From contig CM044959.1 in the NCBI GenBank assembly GCA_024516035.1, positions 37,646,369-37,710,368 on the forward strand: a stretch of 64,000 nucleotides of DNA. The letters are read 5' to 3'. Both the position numbers and the translations under genes were made by a program. This stretch comes from Bactericera cockerelli. Its lineage: Eukaryota; Arthropoda; Insecta; Hemiptera; Triozidae. Below, piece after piece: positions 38,682 through 51,365 of the stretch. Position 1 is the stretch's first letter, and each line of letters opens with the position of its first letter. Below the pieces are notes generated by a model that saw nothing but the letters and a program-made list of their open reading frames with translations, ran no database searches and had not been told where the DNA came from.

Positions 38682-41600
38682 GTGAGTTTAATATATTTAT
38701 TTATTTATAATATCTACGGGATCTACCCCATTTTACAATAATTGGCCCTACAAAAGAAAAAAAAAAAAAAACTTAAAGTTAGACAAATAAACATGGAATA
38801 CAAAATTAAACTTAAACTAAGTAAATGTCAAATGACGAAAAAAAAAAAAAAAAAATGTGTATATAATATATTTTAAATTAAGTGTTTCACTCTCAATTTT
38901 TTATTTCGTAGCCATGAAACTGTAGCTACTTGTGGTATGTGTTGTACCTGTCCCATCCCATAGTATGCCTCCCCTCTGATGGGCGAGAAGTGACACAAGA
39001 CTTCCCATCTAGGTGCTGGGTCAACACAAGCACAACAGAACCAACCAAATTTTGTAATACAATTTCTTTGTCGGCTCTGGGATTCGAACCCGGGACGGTT
39101 CGCTGTTTATTTTTGTGTTAAAATTAATCTCCCCAAACTGGACGTGAACTTAGAATTTTTCTTTTAATGATGGTAGTATCCATTATTAATAATAGGCTTC
39201 AATAGCCTATATTTGTAGACTAGAACGTTTTTATGTTAACCTTTACATAGTTATTATAGATTGTAATTGACATACATCTGTTTTGTATTGCACTTAAAAA
39301 TAAATAAATAAATAAATTTAAATAGTCACTTTGTTCGAGAAAACAGCGCTCTCAACTAGGACGCAGCTGACCTGTAGTTGAATCCCGGAGGAGTAATCTC
39401 ATATCTCATGAGGAATAATGAGACTTTCAAAATTAACTAATCTTCTCTTATGGCTGGGTCGAGATCCGCCTGCCAGGTTCCGGCTCATGTAAATTTAAAG
39501 TCACGTGATCCCTTTCCACCAATCACGGTTCTCCAAAGTAATCACACAATCTTAATTCTACATGAGCCGTGATCAGGTAGGCTCATCTCAAACCGACCAT
39601 TAACGTTCCCCCTCTCATTTTTATTTCAGTGTTCATGGCAGTCTACTGCAGAGGTGACATTCATAGAACAATTCTCAATTCATTGTACATCAACTGCCAA
39701 ATTTCTCACCATATCATCATCATATTGTGTATCTTCCAAACTCTCAGATATATTGTCCTATTCTCAAGCAATAAATTTCATTTTTATAAAATCTCCCAAA
39801 ATTTCAAACCCTGTTTTGCTTGGTACATATCTACAGGTATTCATTGAAGAAAAATGGTTCTTTCCTGTTGAATTTTTCTTGAAGTAATAACGTGAAGTGC
39901 AACATATGTACTAAAGTTGCTTGATATGAAGTAGGTAGGTCTCCATGAATTTATGCCGTTTAAAAAAAAACCATTAAAATTTAAATGGTGTATGTCCGCC
40001 CAAAGTCCAGGGATTTCGAGTTCGAATCCCAGTTGGGGGCAGTATGTTCTAATAGAAAATTCTGTTCCCTCCGAACACGTGAGTCTGGTCTTTCCGATCC
40101 TACTGGGTGAGGTTAATGTCGGTAGCTGGTACGATTCCCAGCGAATGGAGTGTAAAACCCTCGTTCTGACTATCTTAAATCAGGACGTTAAAACCAAATA
40201 GAATCAACTGGTCACAATAGATCTAATTAGGTCGCAGTGTAAATTGCGAAGTTTTCACTGAAAACCCTACTACCAGGTCAGATAATAACTATTTAAATAA
40301 GTATATCATACGTACATAATTATGTCTGCTGTAATCTCTACTTTTTTATATTTCACATTCCCGACTCTTTACCAAATACAATATTTTTATTTTAATTATT
40401 CTCACACAGCCTGAACACAGGTACTCTGTATCTCGGATAGATTAATTCTTCAAGCAGGATGTTTTGGAAAAAACGGACAAATAATTTTGCCCCTTCGATC
40501 TGTATTTTATTTTTTATAAAAATCAATGTACTCAATATTTATAGATATTTTATTATGATTAGAAACATTCCATATTTATTACGTTTATTGTTAAGTTGGG
40601 TTCATTCTCATCACCATCCATTTTTTGAAACCTCCTAGTTTTTTCAAACTGCTAGTAAGTGAAGGCAGCAGCACACTGATAACATCATCATGATATTAAC
40701 TGATCAGTAATAGAAGAATATAGTTTTTTTTATCGTTATACAGTATGCTAGAAAAGTTCAGGATAGAATTTGAAAGTTGACCTTGACCCCCTGTATGGGC
40801 AAAAATGATGTCCTTGGAAATTAAATACACTGAATAACAAAAGAGAATTATGTCTTTATCTCTTTTTGTTTCAAAGAATAACAGGTGTTTCCAGACTTGT
40901 ATAGTCCAAAATCGCAAGAGGTGGACTGTAGGATGAATTAATCGTCATTTTGTATCAAGTCCTTCGTACTTCTCAAATTTTAAATAAGTGTATTTTACTT
41001 AAGAGAACATGTTATGACCTCTGTCGGACTCAAGTATCTGATTTGTGAATTTATTCGACCCTTAGAATAATTTTCGAGGAATTGACCCACAATAAAAAAA
41101 TTGTGTCACCTTTAAACAATAACAACTGCTTCCAAGCAGTAATATTGATTTAATTATTTATTTATGCTTGGCTGTGTTTTATAACTATCGATCAAAGTGA
41201 TCTGTTTGAAAAAAAGAAGCAATCAATGAAATACTCAATTTTACAATATCTTATATATTTTTTTCTTTCGTTTTTACTGTTAATTTTTTGCATAAAATTT
41301 TAGAGTTAAAAATAAAGCTAATATAAAATAATGTAATATGTTAAACCTGTACACATTTTGTTAAAACTATACATGTTTTCTATCTCTTCAATTTATCTTC
41401 TTTTTATACATTCTCTGTACTTATGTTAAACGGTGGTTTTTGTTTTTTTTTTAATCTAATTTTTTTTTTTAAATCAACGAAACATATACAACCTTAATAT
41501 TTTAAATCAGAACTTTCTGAGGTCTATTGTAGAAGCCCGATTGTATGGACGATAGGAGAAAAACTTAGCTGTTGGGTTATATAAGATCATTGAAAGATAC

Positions 41601-43761
41601 TCTCTATTAGACAGCACTAGGTTAAGAGCATGAAACATTTGCGAGGCAAGCAAGTGCTGGAATATTAAACCATTATTTCTATTGAAAGATAGTTGCAGTT
41701 GCAAAACTCTTGCAGTAAATAATGTATGTTGTTGATTTCTACCAGAATCATACTCAAGGCTTTTTAAAATAATAGTGAAATTTTTGTATCTTCATTGTCA
41801 CTATCAGAAGTAGATATACATTTCTATTGGATAAATATCTTTGGAGCTCAAATCATAACCATTAAATTTCATTTCATAATTTTGCATAAGTTTCCGCATG
41901 GAATATATCATCTCGTCCTTCAAATATACCGTTTTATACATATATCTATAGTATTCCAAATAAATCCTATAAAAAATACAATCGATATCGCATATAAAAC
42001 AATTACATACTCTGTTGGTCAAACTTTCTATAGTGTTTGACGAAAACAGAATGAAAAAATAGAAGAAACAGTTCTGAAGGAATTCAAAACAGAAGTTCTT
42101 GCTCATCGTCAAAGAAAATCTTGGATTTTATAGCTATTAAAAGTTTTTACAAAATATCATTTCACGTATAAAAAAATCTCTTAAACTTATCTTAAAATTA
42201 AAAATTATTCTGACTTGGAAAGTAGTTACAAGTTGGCTGAGAGACTTCTAAGTTATTCTTAGGAACTAGCGTTTTGAGGTGGGGAGAACTATTTGCTCTT
42301 CTATTGGGACACGCTTTTTTTTCAAGTTTGGACGCTACCAGGACCTTGTGAATTAAATGTTCCCATGTTTCACAGTCAGAGATGGACTGATACGTTAATT
42401 TCTTTCATACAACTTGTCATTGATTGATTTTAACCTGGAAGCACAAGAAATTTGACATTTAATTTAATTTGTGGCATAAATGGTATGTACTTTTCAGAAA
42501 ATTCATGGTTGTAATAGTAAAACGACGAAGGTCAATGTAAAATCCAAGTTCCAGAGGCTAATTTGCAGAATAACATTATCATGCATTCTTTAACTGTTTC
42601 TATGGGGTACATTAAATAGAAACCTCATCCCTTCATCAGCCTTGTCAAGCCAAAAGAAAATTACATAAATCTGGCGTCCTTAACAGGGTTGGTATTTTAG
42701 CCGTAAAATGTGGAAGTAGGAGTTCCAGAATCAAACACCCTCAACCATAGGGAAGGTTAAACCAAAATGTTGACCCCATTTGAGTGGGAACCCATTAGAC
42801 ACACCTATTATCATGCATCATGCAAAACTCTGAAAAATTTCTCAAATAATTATTAAATCTTCTAAAAATAAATACTTCTTTTGTAAATATTACAGCTCAC
42901 TTTTAAGGACGAAGAAAATTATTACGAGACAAACAAAAGAGAACTAGATTTAGGAACAAATCTAGTGTGGACAACGTCGCTACTACCACTATTACGAGGT
43001 ACTAAAACAATGGCAAATATGGAGGAGGCATGGATTTGGCGCTACAAATAATGAAACTTGGCGCAAAATGGCAAAGAAAAGTTTTATGAAATGGAAAAAA
43101 CACATAAACTACGGTACTTGAAAAGGAGATAACTTATTAATTTTCAACTGCACACTTGTAATTTACTTTTATAAAATCAGGCAAGCCGTCCCCCCCAAAA
43201 AAATCAGCGGATTTCTCTGTTCATCTAAAGATGACAGTGTTAAAATAAAATTCAAAGTAAAACTCCAAATAAAAATGAGGTAACTAATAAAATACCAAGA
43301 CCCAGGACAAAACACTCGCTTACGCATTAGCGGCTAATGCCCCGGTAAAGGGCGGCTGAGAGACAAAACTCTTTATTCCCTGGTGGTCTGTATTCGTGGC
43401 ACTGTTATCACTCAACTCTTTCAGAGCGGCGCGGGGGCTAGAAAAAGTGAAGAGGAAATGGAACTTGTTTCGTTTGTTTACTGGGTTTCACGTCGACGTC
43501 GCTATTGTCCGATAGCGAAGAGATTGCCTAGTGGCTATTACTATTCATCATGCCAAGCACAAATTATGAATAGGTAATCACGTCTAATGTCAATTTTTGG
43601 TTTTCCGCTTATACCTCTCAAACACGATACATTTACGCACTTAACTTATTCCTGAAATAGTCTAAAGAGGAAAGTGTTGGAAGATTCAAGAACCAATTAG
43701 GAGACTCTTTAATCCTGATCGGGCAGATTAATAAGTTAATCTAGTCTATTCTTATTATTAC
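38682..43761. other. Intergenic/intronic, no exon recognised
   Basis: An AT-rich interval after the last TBC1D13 exon found. It contains SINE debris (38895-39100; 40000-40201) and many short AT microsatellites. No open frame has convincing splice sites. The missing last exon of TBC1D13 and the 3' exons of the unrecognised minus-strand gene should lie here. Confidence 0.5.
40000..40201 (+). repeat. tRNA-headed SINE with the same 3' tail as the 5S SINE
   Basis: GAGTTCGAATCCCAGTTGG (B box) is followed by CTGGGTGAGGTTAATGTCGG, CCCAGCGAATGGAGTGTAAA and GGACGTTAAAACCAAATA. The tail corresponds, part for part, to that of the 5S-headed element at 28664-28878. Confidence 0.65.
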
Positions 43762-45575
43762 CTATTCACCAGTGTGGGATCACTGGCTGCGGCGGGAGTT
43801 CTTCTGGAGTAGATGGAATTGGTCACAGCTTTGTTATTGGCACCGGGAGTTTTTAGCGAGCCTGGAAATGAGTCAATAAAACAATCTACTCTTATTTTCT
43901 CTCGGAGGAATGGCTTTTTAGTGTGTAAAAATATTCCTAATGTTATCTGAGTCCTGCAAAAAAGAAGTTTATTAAATTTATATTACAACTTTGCTGTGTC
44001 ACTACAACATAATAATCACAACACAACCCACAACTAGTGGGTAGCACAGATTTACAAAACTTTTCTATTTCTCTTATACTCGAACTTTATCTTAGATTTA
44101 AAAATAAACAAATACTCGTAGTTCAACAACTCCCAACGCTCTCGGGGCATCTTATGTGAAAACTTCCTCAAAAGAAAATGGCGGACACCATAATGCTATT
44201 GGCATGGTGTTCGCCGAATCAAAGCAGCAACTCAATTATTATCCTCTTAAGAAAAAAGTGAATCTTAGGGTGGTGCGGAAGAGAATGTCGTTGGCATTAG
44301 CACCGCCCTTGATCAAGTTTTGTTTTGTTAAATTTTAATTTCTATGTAATATATTCTATGTTATTTGTAAATAAAACTTGATCCAAAATGTTTAATAATA
44401 ATAATAATAAATAAAAAAAGTTACCTGGCATTCCAGGAAACAGTCGGGCTTTGGTTTTGGCCTCGCTCAGCTTCGAGACAATAGAGTTGGGAATGTTCTC
44501 CTTGTTGAATCCGGGCCTGAGTCCCTCGGATTGGAGTTTTCACGACAGCCTTGTTTCCGATTGTTCAAGTGAGAAGTGGGAGCCAGGGGCGGTCGGGTAG
44601 CTGCAAATATTCAAAGAAAATCAATCATAAATTTAGGGAAAAATAGCAATAACAAAAACACTAAATTGAAAAATAAAAACGATACATTAGGGACACAAAA
44701 CTAATAATTTTATTTATTTGGGTTTAACGTCGCTTTCAACTATGTTATGGTCAATCACGATAGGGGTTATCCACTGAGTGTCTGAGTCTGAGTGGGCCGG
44801 GAATAGCCAACAAAACATGGATTGTCATGATGAACATTGATGAATTCGAAACCAGAACGGTCACCAATCCATGTCCTCACCACGCTAGACGTTACTTAAC
44901 TTTAGTGATCTGTGTATTCAACGTGACAGAAAAAAAAAAAAAAAAAAAAAAAAAAAAACACATAGAAGGTAATTGTTTCAAATTCGTCAAGTAAATGAAT
45001 CTTTTTTATAAGCACTCATTCCTAAAAAAAAAGTTAATAAGAGACTTCAAGAGGGCCGAATTTTAATATGTACTTTCAAAACTTAATGTTGGTAGTAATC
45101 CCGTTATAAGACGGCAAGTTCTTTAACTCACAATATTTTTAGGGGTATAAGAGACGTTAATATTTTTTCAAAGCTTGTGCAACAGTAGATCATTTTTCAA
45201 CCAACCTTCGAAACTAAGATAAATGTATGACTTCATCACTCGATCCATCGTTTACTTGCATTCAGAACTCCAGACGCAGCAATTGAGGGTATTAAAACTT
45301 GCCCTATGATATTTGTGGTACTTGAGGGTTCTCTTTCGTGGCTTATACTTTGCCTTGCACGAGTCTTTCCTCCAAATTGAAGAGAGAGGAAGAAAATTGT
45401 TAAGACTTCGTCCCAAGAAGTGAAAAATCAATAGAGCCTCACACTTAATAAAACAAGGGCAAACACAAATTGCCACAGGCAATAACCCCGCCCTTTAGAT
45501 AGGGCATTATTGTTATTTTCGTTTTTTTCTTAATTTTATACTGTTTACCATTGTACTCTGTCCTCCTAAAAAAGC

Positions 45576-45619
<44 letters not shown>

Positions 45620-48600
45620 GCTCTCGGACCTTTTCACGTATTTTGGTATATGAAAAATCTAACTTTAACTAGCAGAGGATCTGGTCTGATTGTTAAGCAA
45701 TTGATTATTATTTTATTCACTATCATTATTTTTACATCATATCCAACGTCGCGTCGGCGACACGTTTGAAATACAACCACTTCATGTAAGATCCGCGGAG
45801 TTAAGCAACGTTCAGCAAGGTTCGGACCTGATACTACTGAAATTCAAACCCTCGTGATGTCGGCTGATCTCGGTCTCACTCAGGCTGGATGAGGTTAATG
45901 TGGACAAAAGAGGTCAATTACTGCTCTTCGTCAGCGCTTAACTTACGTTTACTTTTCATGCAACCGCTTGGCTGCTAGGTTTGGTAGTAGCGGAGGGGGC
46001 TACTAGTTGAGAAGGCTGATAAGTAGGAGGGAGTGTGATTGTGCTGCTGCTCACTTCCTCACTTTCTGAAGGGGAAGCTGTGTCCCCGGATGAGAGAGTA
46101 AGCGTTGTGTTTGCTTGCTACTTCCTCAGCTTCAGGGATAGGAGCAGCTAGATCGGGCGGAGTGGACAACTCGGGAAGCTGTTCCTCATTTCCGTCTTCG
46201 AACTAGAACACAAAAAAATATGCAATGTTAGGAAAACATAATTATGTTTTGTATTTTATAAGTTTTTTCTTCTTTTTGCAATCTATGCTTAATTATCTTC
46301 TTTCTGATTTTTTCAATAAGTTCAGACTATTGACAACCTTTAAGCTGGATAATTTGGGCAAAACAAGTGGGATCAGTTGAGGGTGAAGGAGCACTCATAT
46401 GTAACTGTAGTACAACTTTCTTGAGCCTGTAAGGTCTTAAGATATAACAGCATCATGACAAAGTTCATTTTTACCATTATCATGGCTTAATAGAATGACT
46501 AGAAATGCAAATGCAAACCCTGAATTGGATTTTTGACATATTTATTTACCATGGATTTTTATTCCATGTAAATCCTTGCTTGATTTCTACTTAAGGTTCT
46601 GACAATCAATTTCAATACTCACATTAATGTAACTGTGATATGTAACTATGATATTCTACAATTTATTATCACCTAGTCACTTTTTTGTATTCCTAATGAA
46701 CAATTTTTTTTTTCTCTAACATATGTAGGTATTTCGTTTGCGTTAATTGTTGGTAATTTGTTTGTGTCTGTATAAAAGAAAAAGAGGAAAAAAAATCTTA
46801 TATTTTGTTGATGTTGTAAATTGGTCATGTACCGTAGAATATACAATGCCTAACGGTAATTATTATTATTATTAAAAAAAAAAGGAAAGCCCAAGGTAAG
46901 ATGATATGTACATAGAAATATGTACAAAAAATCACGTCATATAAATTAAATAATTCAAAAACAATAAAAAGACAAGAGAACCTTCCATCTACTTACACTG
47001 AGAGGATCCAGGGTGCAGAACATTTTCATAGTATCCTCTTGTTCCTCGTTGATGTCGTCTAGCCACTTGACATTCTTGATGCCCTTCATCCGCTTAACAA
47101 CAGACTGAAATCAAGGAATAAGTTCTTATAATCAAACACCTCGGCCGAGGTGTGAAGAACGCCTATACAAAGAAAGAGACAGCCCGGCAGAGTGTAAGGT
47201 TTACGGAAAATATAGTTCCCATGCATTTCATGTACTTTCAGCCAGCGAAAAGTGCAACATGAATTTCAAAAATCGCGATTTTTATTGCAGAAATGGGCTC
47301 TACGTTGAAAAGTAAGTTGATTTGACACTTTGTTTGACTTTCTAGGCCACCGGGAACCCTATTTTCGAGACCCACGAACAATCGTGAAAGACATGAAAAG
47401 ATTCATAATTTTTTTTTTTTTTTCTGTTTTTTTTTTTTCATACGGATCCTTTGAGACCCCGACTTCGTGTCTTTAACTTGGCACTGAAGATTAGTGAGGT
47501 GTCTAAAGTGATCAAGATATAATGGAGATGAGCCCGGACCAAAAAAAAATTCTAAATTATAAGCGGGCGGCCCATTTGGGCGGCCTCGGGTTTTGGGAGC
47601 CCAAATCGGGAATTGAAGGATAATACTAATCTTAAGTGGTATCAAATGAAAGATCTTGATGAGCAGATACCAAATTTATTGATTTTATTCCTTCATCCGG
47701 TCCACTGGGTGGCACCTGGTGGCCTTTTCATTTCTTTGGCGGGTAGGTACCTCGAATCCTTAGCTTAGTGGTCAGATCTTGGCCAGTATGTATTTTTCGA
47801 GATGACCTCGCTCTCTCACTGCAAAATTTTAATGTTTAAGTTTCCAAGTATTAACTTAGTTTATTTTTCCGTCCGTTTTCTTTAGAAGACAACTTTGTCT
47901 ATTGGTAGCATGCTCGACCTGCCACCCAGTCAGCATGGGTTCGAATCCTGGCGGGACGAAATTTTTTAGCTCTATATTTTCAATTTGGGCTTAACGTTGT
48001 TTTGTTTTTCCGATCTTTTTATTTGATCTTCATGACGACCCCATTACCCTCGCGAGGAAAATTTTAGTAGTTGCAGAATTGGACAATGACCTGTGGCGGC
48101 ATTACGAGATTGATTTTGGACAATCATGGTTGGATGGAGATAAAATATGATGAATTAGCTCTCATAATGTCGATGCTACTCACTAAAAGTTGTGACAAAG
48201 TAGTGACTTTGGCCAAGTGGGTAGCACCGGTAGCATACTAGGCTTGCACGCATGATGACTTGGTTCGATCCCCTTCAGGGAAGTTTTTTTTCTCTGTCCA
48301 TTATGTCCGGGTGCACTCATACCTCGTGAGGGTATTGATAAGGGACGTCCACCACCGAGTTCTCTCCCGCTCATGGTTTTATCAACACCAAATTGTCTCC
48401 CGTCGCGTCGCTTGGATTTTTACCTGATTTTATCCCTACATAGTTTAGGCCTAGCATAAAAATTATAATCGAAACACCTAGGAATCATTGATATAGACCT
48501 GAGGCATGGCCTTCTATGTATTTTTTCCTAACCCTATGATAAACCCAAGGCATGGCCTATATATTTACCTAACCCTACTATAAACCCGAGGCATTGCCTT

Positions 48601-50929
48601 CTATGTATTATCCCTAACCCTACTATATTCCTGAGGCATGGTCTTCTATGTATTTTACCTAACTCTACTGTACACTGAAGGCATTGCCTTTCATTAGTTA
48701 GAGATTTAAAAGATTTCCTTATAAAAGGCCGATTCTTATATAAAAATGATAATTTTATTTTTTCATTTTCTTAAATACCTAATGTAAAAAAAGCATGGTC
48801 TTATTTCCGGGAGAGATACTTGTGGTGACCTTTGCAACAAGCCGGAGAAAATTCGGGTAAGAAAAGGTCAACGGGAGAGAACTCATTACCTCACCTTGAT
48901 AAGGTTACAAATTAATTTCTTTGGCATTTGTAAATCCAGGTGTTTTAGTGTCCCTCATAGGAGGATCCAAGGTCTATTTAGCATTGAAAGATAAACCTAA
49001 TCATGTTGAGTGTAGAATCAAAAGGTCTTGCATTGCAAATTTATATATTATTACTCACTTTGGGGACTCAGGGGGCCAAATCTAAGATCCAAATACATAT
49101 TGACCTTAGAAAAATTAAATACGTACCGCTAAAACTATATCTTAAAAAAAAGAAAACTTGGTACTTCACATTTTCCCCAGCTTATTTACTTTGTTATTCA
49201 TAATGTTTCAGTAGTGTATGGTATGAACCTATATTTTCGTACAAAAAGAACTGATATCCCCCCAAAAACACCACTTCGTGGTTAAAAAGAGAAGAACGCC
49301 TCACTCAAAAGAATGATTATAATTAGCTAAAAATAAATGATATCAAATTGAGAACACCTTACCACCTCTCTTTCTATATCTCTGCACTCCTCTCTGAATT
49401 TATTCCTCTTATGTTTATCTTTCTTTATCCTTTCTAGGGGTCATTCCAAACTTGATTTCTCTTTAAATTTACTTGTTGCACAGCAATAAAAAAGGCGGTC
49501 GCGGTGTAATTTTCTCGATTCAAATCAAATAAGTTCAGAAAAATCATACTCCGACCGCCATTTTTTATTGCCGTGCAACAAGTAAATTTAAAGAGAAATC
49601 AAGTTTGGAATGACCCCTAGAAAGGATAAAGAAAGATAAACATAAGAGGAATAAATTCAGAGAGGAGTGCAGAGATATAGAAAGAGAGGTGGTAAGGTGT
49701 TCTCAATTTGATATCATTTATTTTTAGCTAATTATAATCATTCTTTTGAGTGAGGCGTTCTTCTCTTTTTAACCACGAAGTGGTGTTTTATGGGGATTAA
49801 TAATGAACACTAAGAACAGCCCAGGGGCAAGGACTCTGAATGTTACAGACCTCTCTTTCAATAAATATTCATTTAAAAAAAAAGAAAAAAAAAAAAAAAG
49901 AACAGCCCTTTTAAAAAATAAAATAAAAAGTACATACAATCATTGGACAAGGGTTCCAAAAATGTCTTAATTATTTTAACTTAAAAAAAAAAAAAATTAA
50001 AATCAAACTTGTAGACCAACAAAAAAACTATTTTTTACCACCATAATTTGTGTTGATCACAACAGTGATGTTACTATCACTGAAACCTGTCTTATTTAAA
50101 GTTGACGTGCTTTGGACTAGAACCACTGACCTCTAGGTTTCATAGTCATTGCCTCCATCAGTTAGTTGATCAGTCCAAACAGTTCATAATCCACGTACTG
50201 AGATTATCACCGATCTCAGAAGTTTGATCGATAAGACGGCGGACTCATAACCGGAATCCGGTGGTTCGTGTCCCAAGACAAGCAAATATTTTTTTATTAT
50301 ATTTAATATAATGCCCGGTAGACGTGTATATTGACGGGTTTAGCCCTATTTACATTGTCAAATAAAATAACACATAAAGTTGATACTCAAGTACAAATAT
50401 GACAAAATACTGAAATAAAAAAATACAATGAAATACTTCGCTAAAATAAGATAATTACAGGAAAGATAATTCTAGAAAAAGATAATTACAAATTTAATAA
50501 TTTAGTAAAGCTAGTCTGAGTAATGATGATACCATATCGTGATTCACGCAAATATGACAACTTACCAAATCGATTTTTTTTATTTTATTTTATCATTAAT
50601 GATAACTTGTTTTATTATCATCTTAGAAGCCAAATAAAAATGGCTTAGGATGGGTCCTCTGTAAAAAAAAAAAAAAATAATATAAATGAAAAATAAAACA
50701 AATGATTTATTTATTTATATAGGTATTATTATCACTGAGTTTGTCTCACCATGTAGCTGTCTGTCATGGCCCGGTCAGTTTTCCGGTAGACACGCAGCAG
50801 AGAGTAGTAGCTCAAGAGCTTGGTGGACACTTCGGTGAGCAGAGTGTTGTGGCTGTTGAACACGCAGGAGAGCATGCTGTAGAGGTTCTTGTTGTGCTCT
50901 GCCTCCATCTGAGCCTTGGTGCGGTCCAT
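43762..50929 (-). CDS. Unrecognised multi-exon gene, partial
   Basis: Five minus-strand exons with GT/AG borders: 50750-50929, 46997-47104, about 45947-46202, 44425-44600 and 43762-43861. The first three join in phase 0. The first encodes MDRTKAQMEAEHNKNLYSML to LLRVYRKTDRAMTDSYM, a charged probably helical segment. The second encodes MKGIKNVKWLDDINEEQEDT. The third is acidic and Ser/Pro-rich (ELSTPPDLAAPIPEAEEVAS). The last two join as NKENIPNSIVSKLSEAKTKA, RLFPGMPG|SLKTPGANNKA and IYSRRTPAAASDPTLVNR. Apparent single-base shifts break the third and fourth exons. The composition suggests a regulatory or scaffold protein with a basic TP-rich C-terminal part. I cannot name the family, and 5' and 3' exons are missing. 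Confidence 0.55.
44156..44410 (+). mobile_element. 3' end of a non-LTR retrotransposon with (AAT)n tail
   Basis: GGAAGAGAATGTCGTTGGCA, TTAGCACCGCCCTTGATCAA, AATAAAACTTGATCC and then (ATA)n. It has the same architecture as 28965-29160 (GAAGAGA, short hairpin, CGCCCTT, AATAAA, trinucleotide tail). Confidence 0.5.
44713..44930 (-). repeat. 5S-rRNA-derived SINE
   Basis: Antisense: GGGTTTAACGTCGCTTTCAA at the low-coordinate end, and GACGTTACTTAACTTTAGTGATC with CAACGTGACAG (5S-like head) at the high end, next to a run of about 28 As. Confidence 0.7.
45425..45620 (+). repeat. LINE-type 3' end with ~40-bp poly(A)
   Basis: ATTGCCACAGGCAATAACCC, then CGCCCTTTAG, an AT-rich stretch and about 40 consecutive As at 45578-45618. 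It is related to 28965-29160 but ends in poly(A) instead of (TAA)n. Confidence 0.5.
45742..45912 (+). repeat. 5S-rRNA-derived SINE, diverged
   Basis: CAACGTCGCGTCGGCGACAC and GATCCGCGGAGTTAAGCAACG (5S-like head), followed by CTCAGGCTGGATGAGGTTAATGTGGA (shared tail start). It lies in an intron of the unrecognised minus-strand gene. Confidence 0.65.
47133..47220 (+). repeat. Repeat end with 18-bp perfect palindrome (left of an inverted pair)
   Basis: ACACCTCGGCCGAGGTGT at 47136-47153 is fully palindromic. It is followed inward by GAAGAACGCCTATACAAAGA, AAGAGACAGC and GAGTGTAAG. The same sequence occurs inverted at 51795-51885. Confidence 0.75.
47885..47970 (+). repeat. tRNA-derived SINE head
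   Basis: GTCTATTGGTAGCATGCTCG (A-box region) and CATGGGTTCGAATCCTGGCG (B box) are spaced about 35 nt apart. No intact cloverleaf is seen. Confidence 0.5.
48205..48380 (+). repeat. tRNA-derived SINE
   Basis: GGCCAAGTGGGTAGCACCGG (A box) and TGACTTGGTTCGATCCCCTT (B box) are followed by CTCATACCTCGTGAGGGTAT and a CTCTCCCGCTCATGG end. It is degenerate and not a tRNA gene. Confidence 0.55.
48497..48700 (+). repeat. ~45-bp degenerate tandem repeat, 5 units
   Basis: The unit is GAGGCATGGCCTTCTATGTA then TTTACCTAACCCTACTATAAACC. Units start near 48501, 48546, 48587, 48632 and 48676. Spacing of 41-47 bp and internal variation mark it as an ordinary minisatellite. Confidence 0.85.
49257..49797. mobile_element. 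540-bp near-perfect hairpin (MITE/foldback)
   Basis: The left arm 49257-49505 and right arm 49549-49797 are reverse complements with only a few mismatches over about 245 bp, around a spacer of about 45 bp. The outer ends read CCAAAAACACCACTTCGTGG and its inverse, and the inner ends read GCAATAAAAAAGGCGGTC and its inverse. No coding capacity. Transcribed, it would fold into a long double-stranded RNA. Confidence 0.9.
50213..50290 (+). repeat. tRNA-derived relic
   Basis: GATCGATAAGACGGCGGACTCATAACC (anticodon-arm-like, loop CTCATAA) and GGTGGTTCGTGTCCC (weak B box). It is degenerate; an old tRNA-derived SINE or tRNA pseudogene. Confidence 0.4.
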
Positions 50930-50951
50930 CTGAAGTGGAACCATGGAAACA

Positions 50952-51110
50952 CATTATTATTATTATTTAACTCTTTATTGGTCAACTACATACATTCAAC
51001 AAAATAGGACATGATAAAAAAAAAAAACAAAAAAAAAATAGGATATGTAGTGAACCAAGGGGCGAGGTTAAAGACTGTGGCTTTCTCTTCCACCGAACCC
51101 CATAGGATAT
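50952..51110 (-). repeat. LINE-type 3' end with (TAA)n tail
   Basis: On minus: GGTGGAAGAGAAAGCCACAG, TTTAACCTCGCCCCTTGG and AATAAAGAGTT, then (TAA)n. It has the same layout as 28965-29160. Confidence 0.5.
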
Positions 51111-51365
51111 AAAAAAAAAAAATTGTATATAATAATAAATACTTGTAAAAAAGTAGAAGGGTGAGCATAAAGTATACACTACTGTACAGCCAGGTCGAAA
51201 CTAAAACTATCAGAAAAGGTCGAGTAGTTATTCGATTGAAAAGTCTGATTGAGATAATTCCATAGGGAAAAGTTTCATTTTTCTTCCAATTACAGTTCTC
51301 GAGATACAATATGGAAGAGTTGGAACACACATACAGAGGATGGGGTGAGACTTTATGCTCATCCT

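Larger units (their letters stand above)
47105..50749. other. Repeat-filled interval between exons of the unrecognised gene
   Basis: It holds the palindrome-ended repeat (47133), tRNA-type SINEs (47885-47970, 48205-48380, 50213-50290), a 45-bp tandem repeat (48497-48700) and a 540-bp hairpin (49257-49797). No coding exon is seen. Confidence 0.6.

Noticed and set aside
43383..43577. 64-residue plus-strand frame
   Set aside because: No splice sites, no homology recognised, and it lies near the unrecognised minus-strand gene. Likely chance.
48497..48700. CRISPR-like array
   Set aside because: Units are contiguous and degenerate with no unique spacers, and the genome is eukaryotic. It is a minisatellite.
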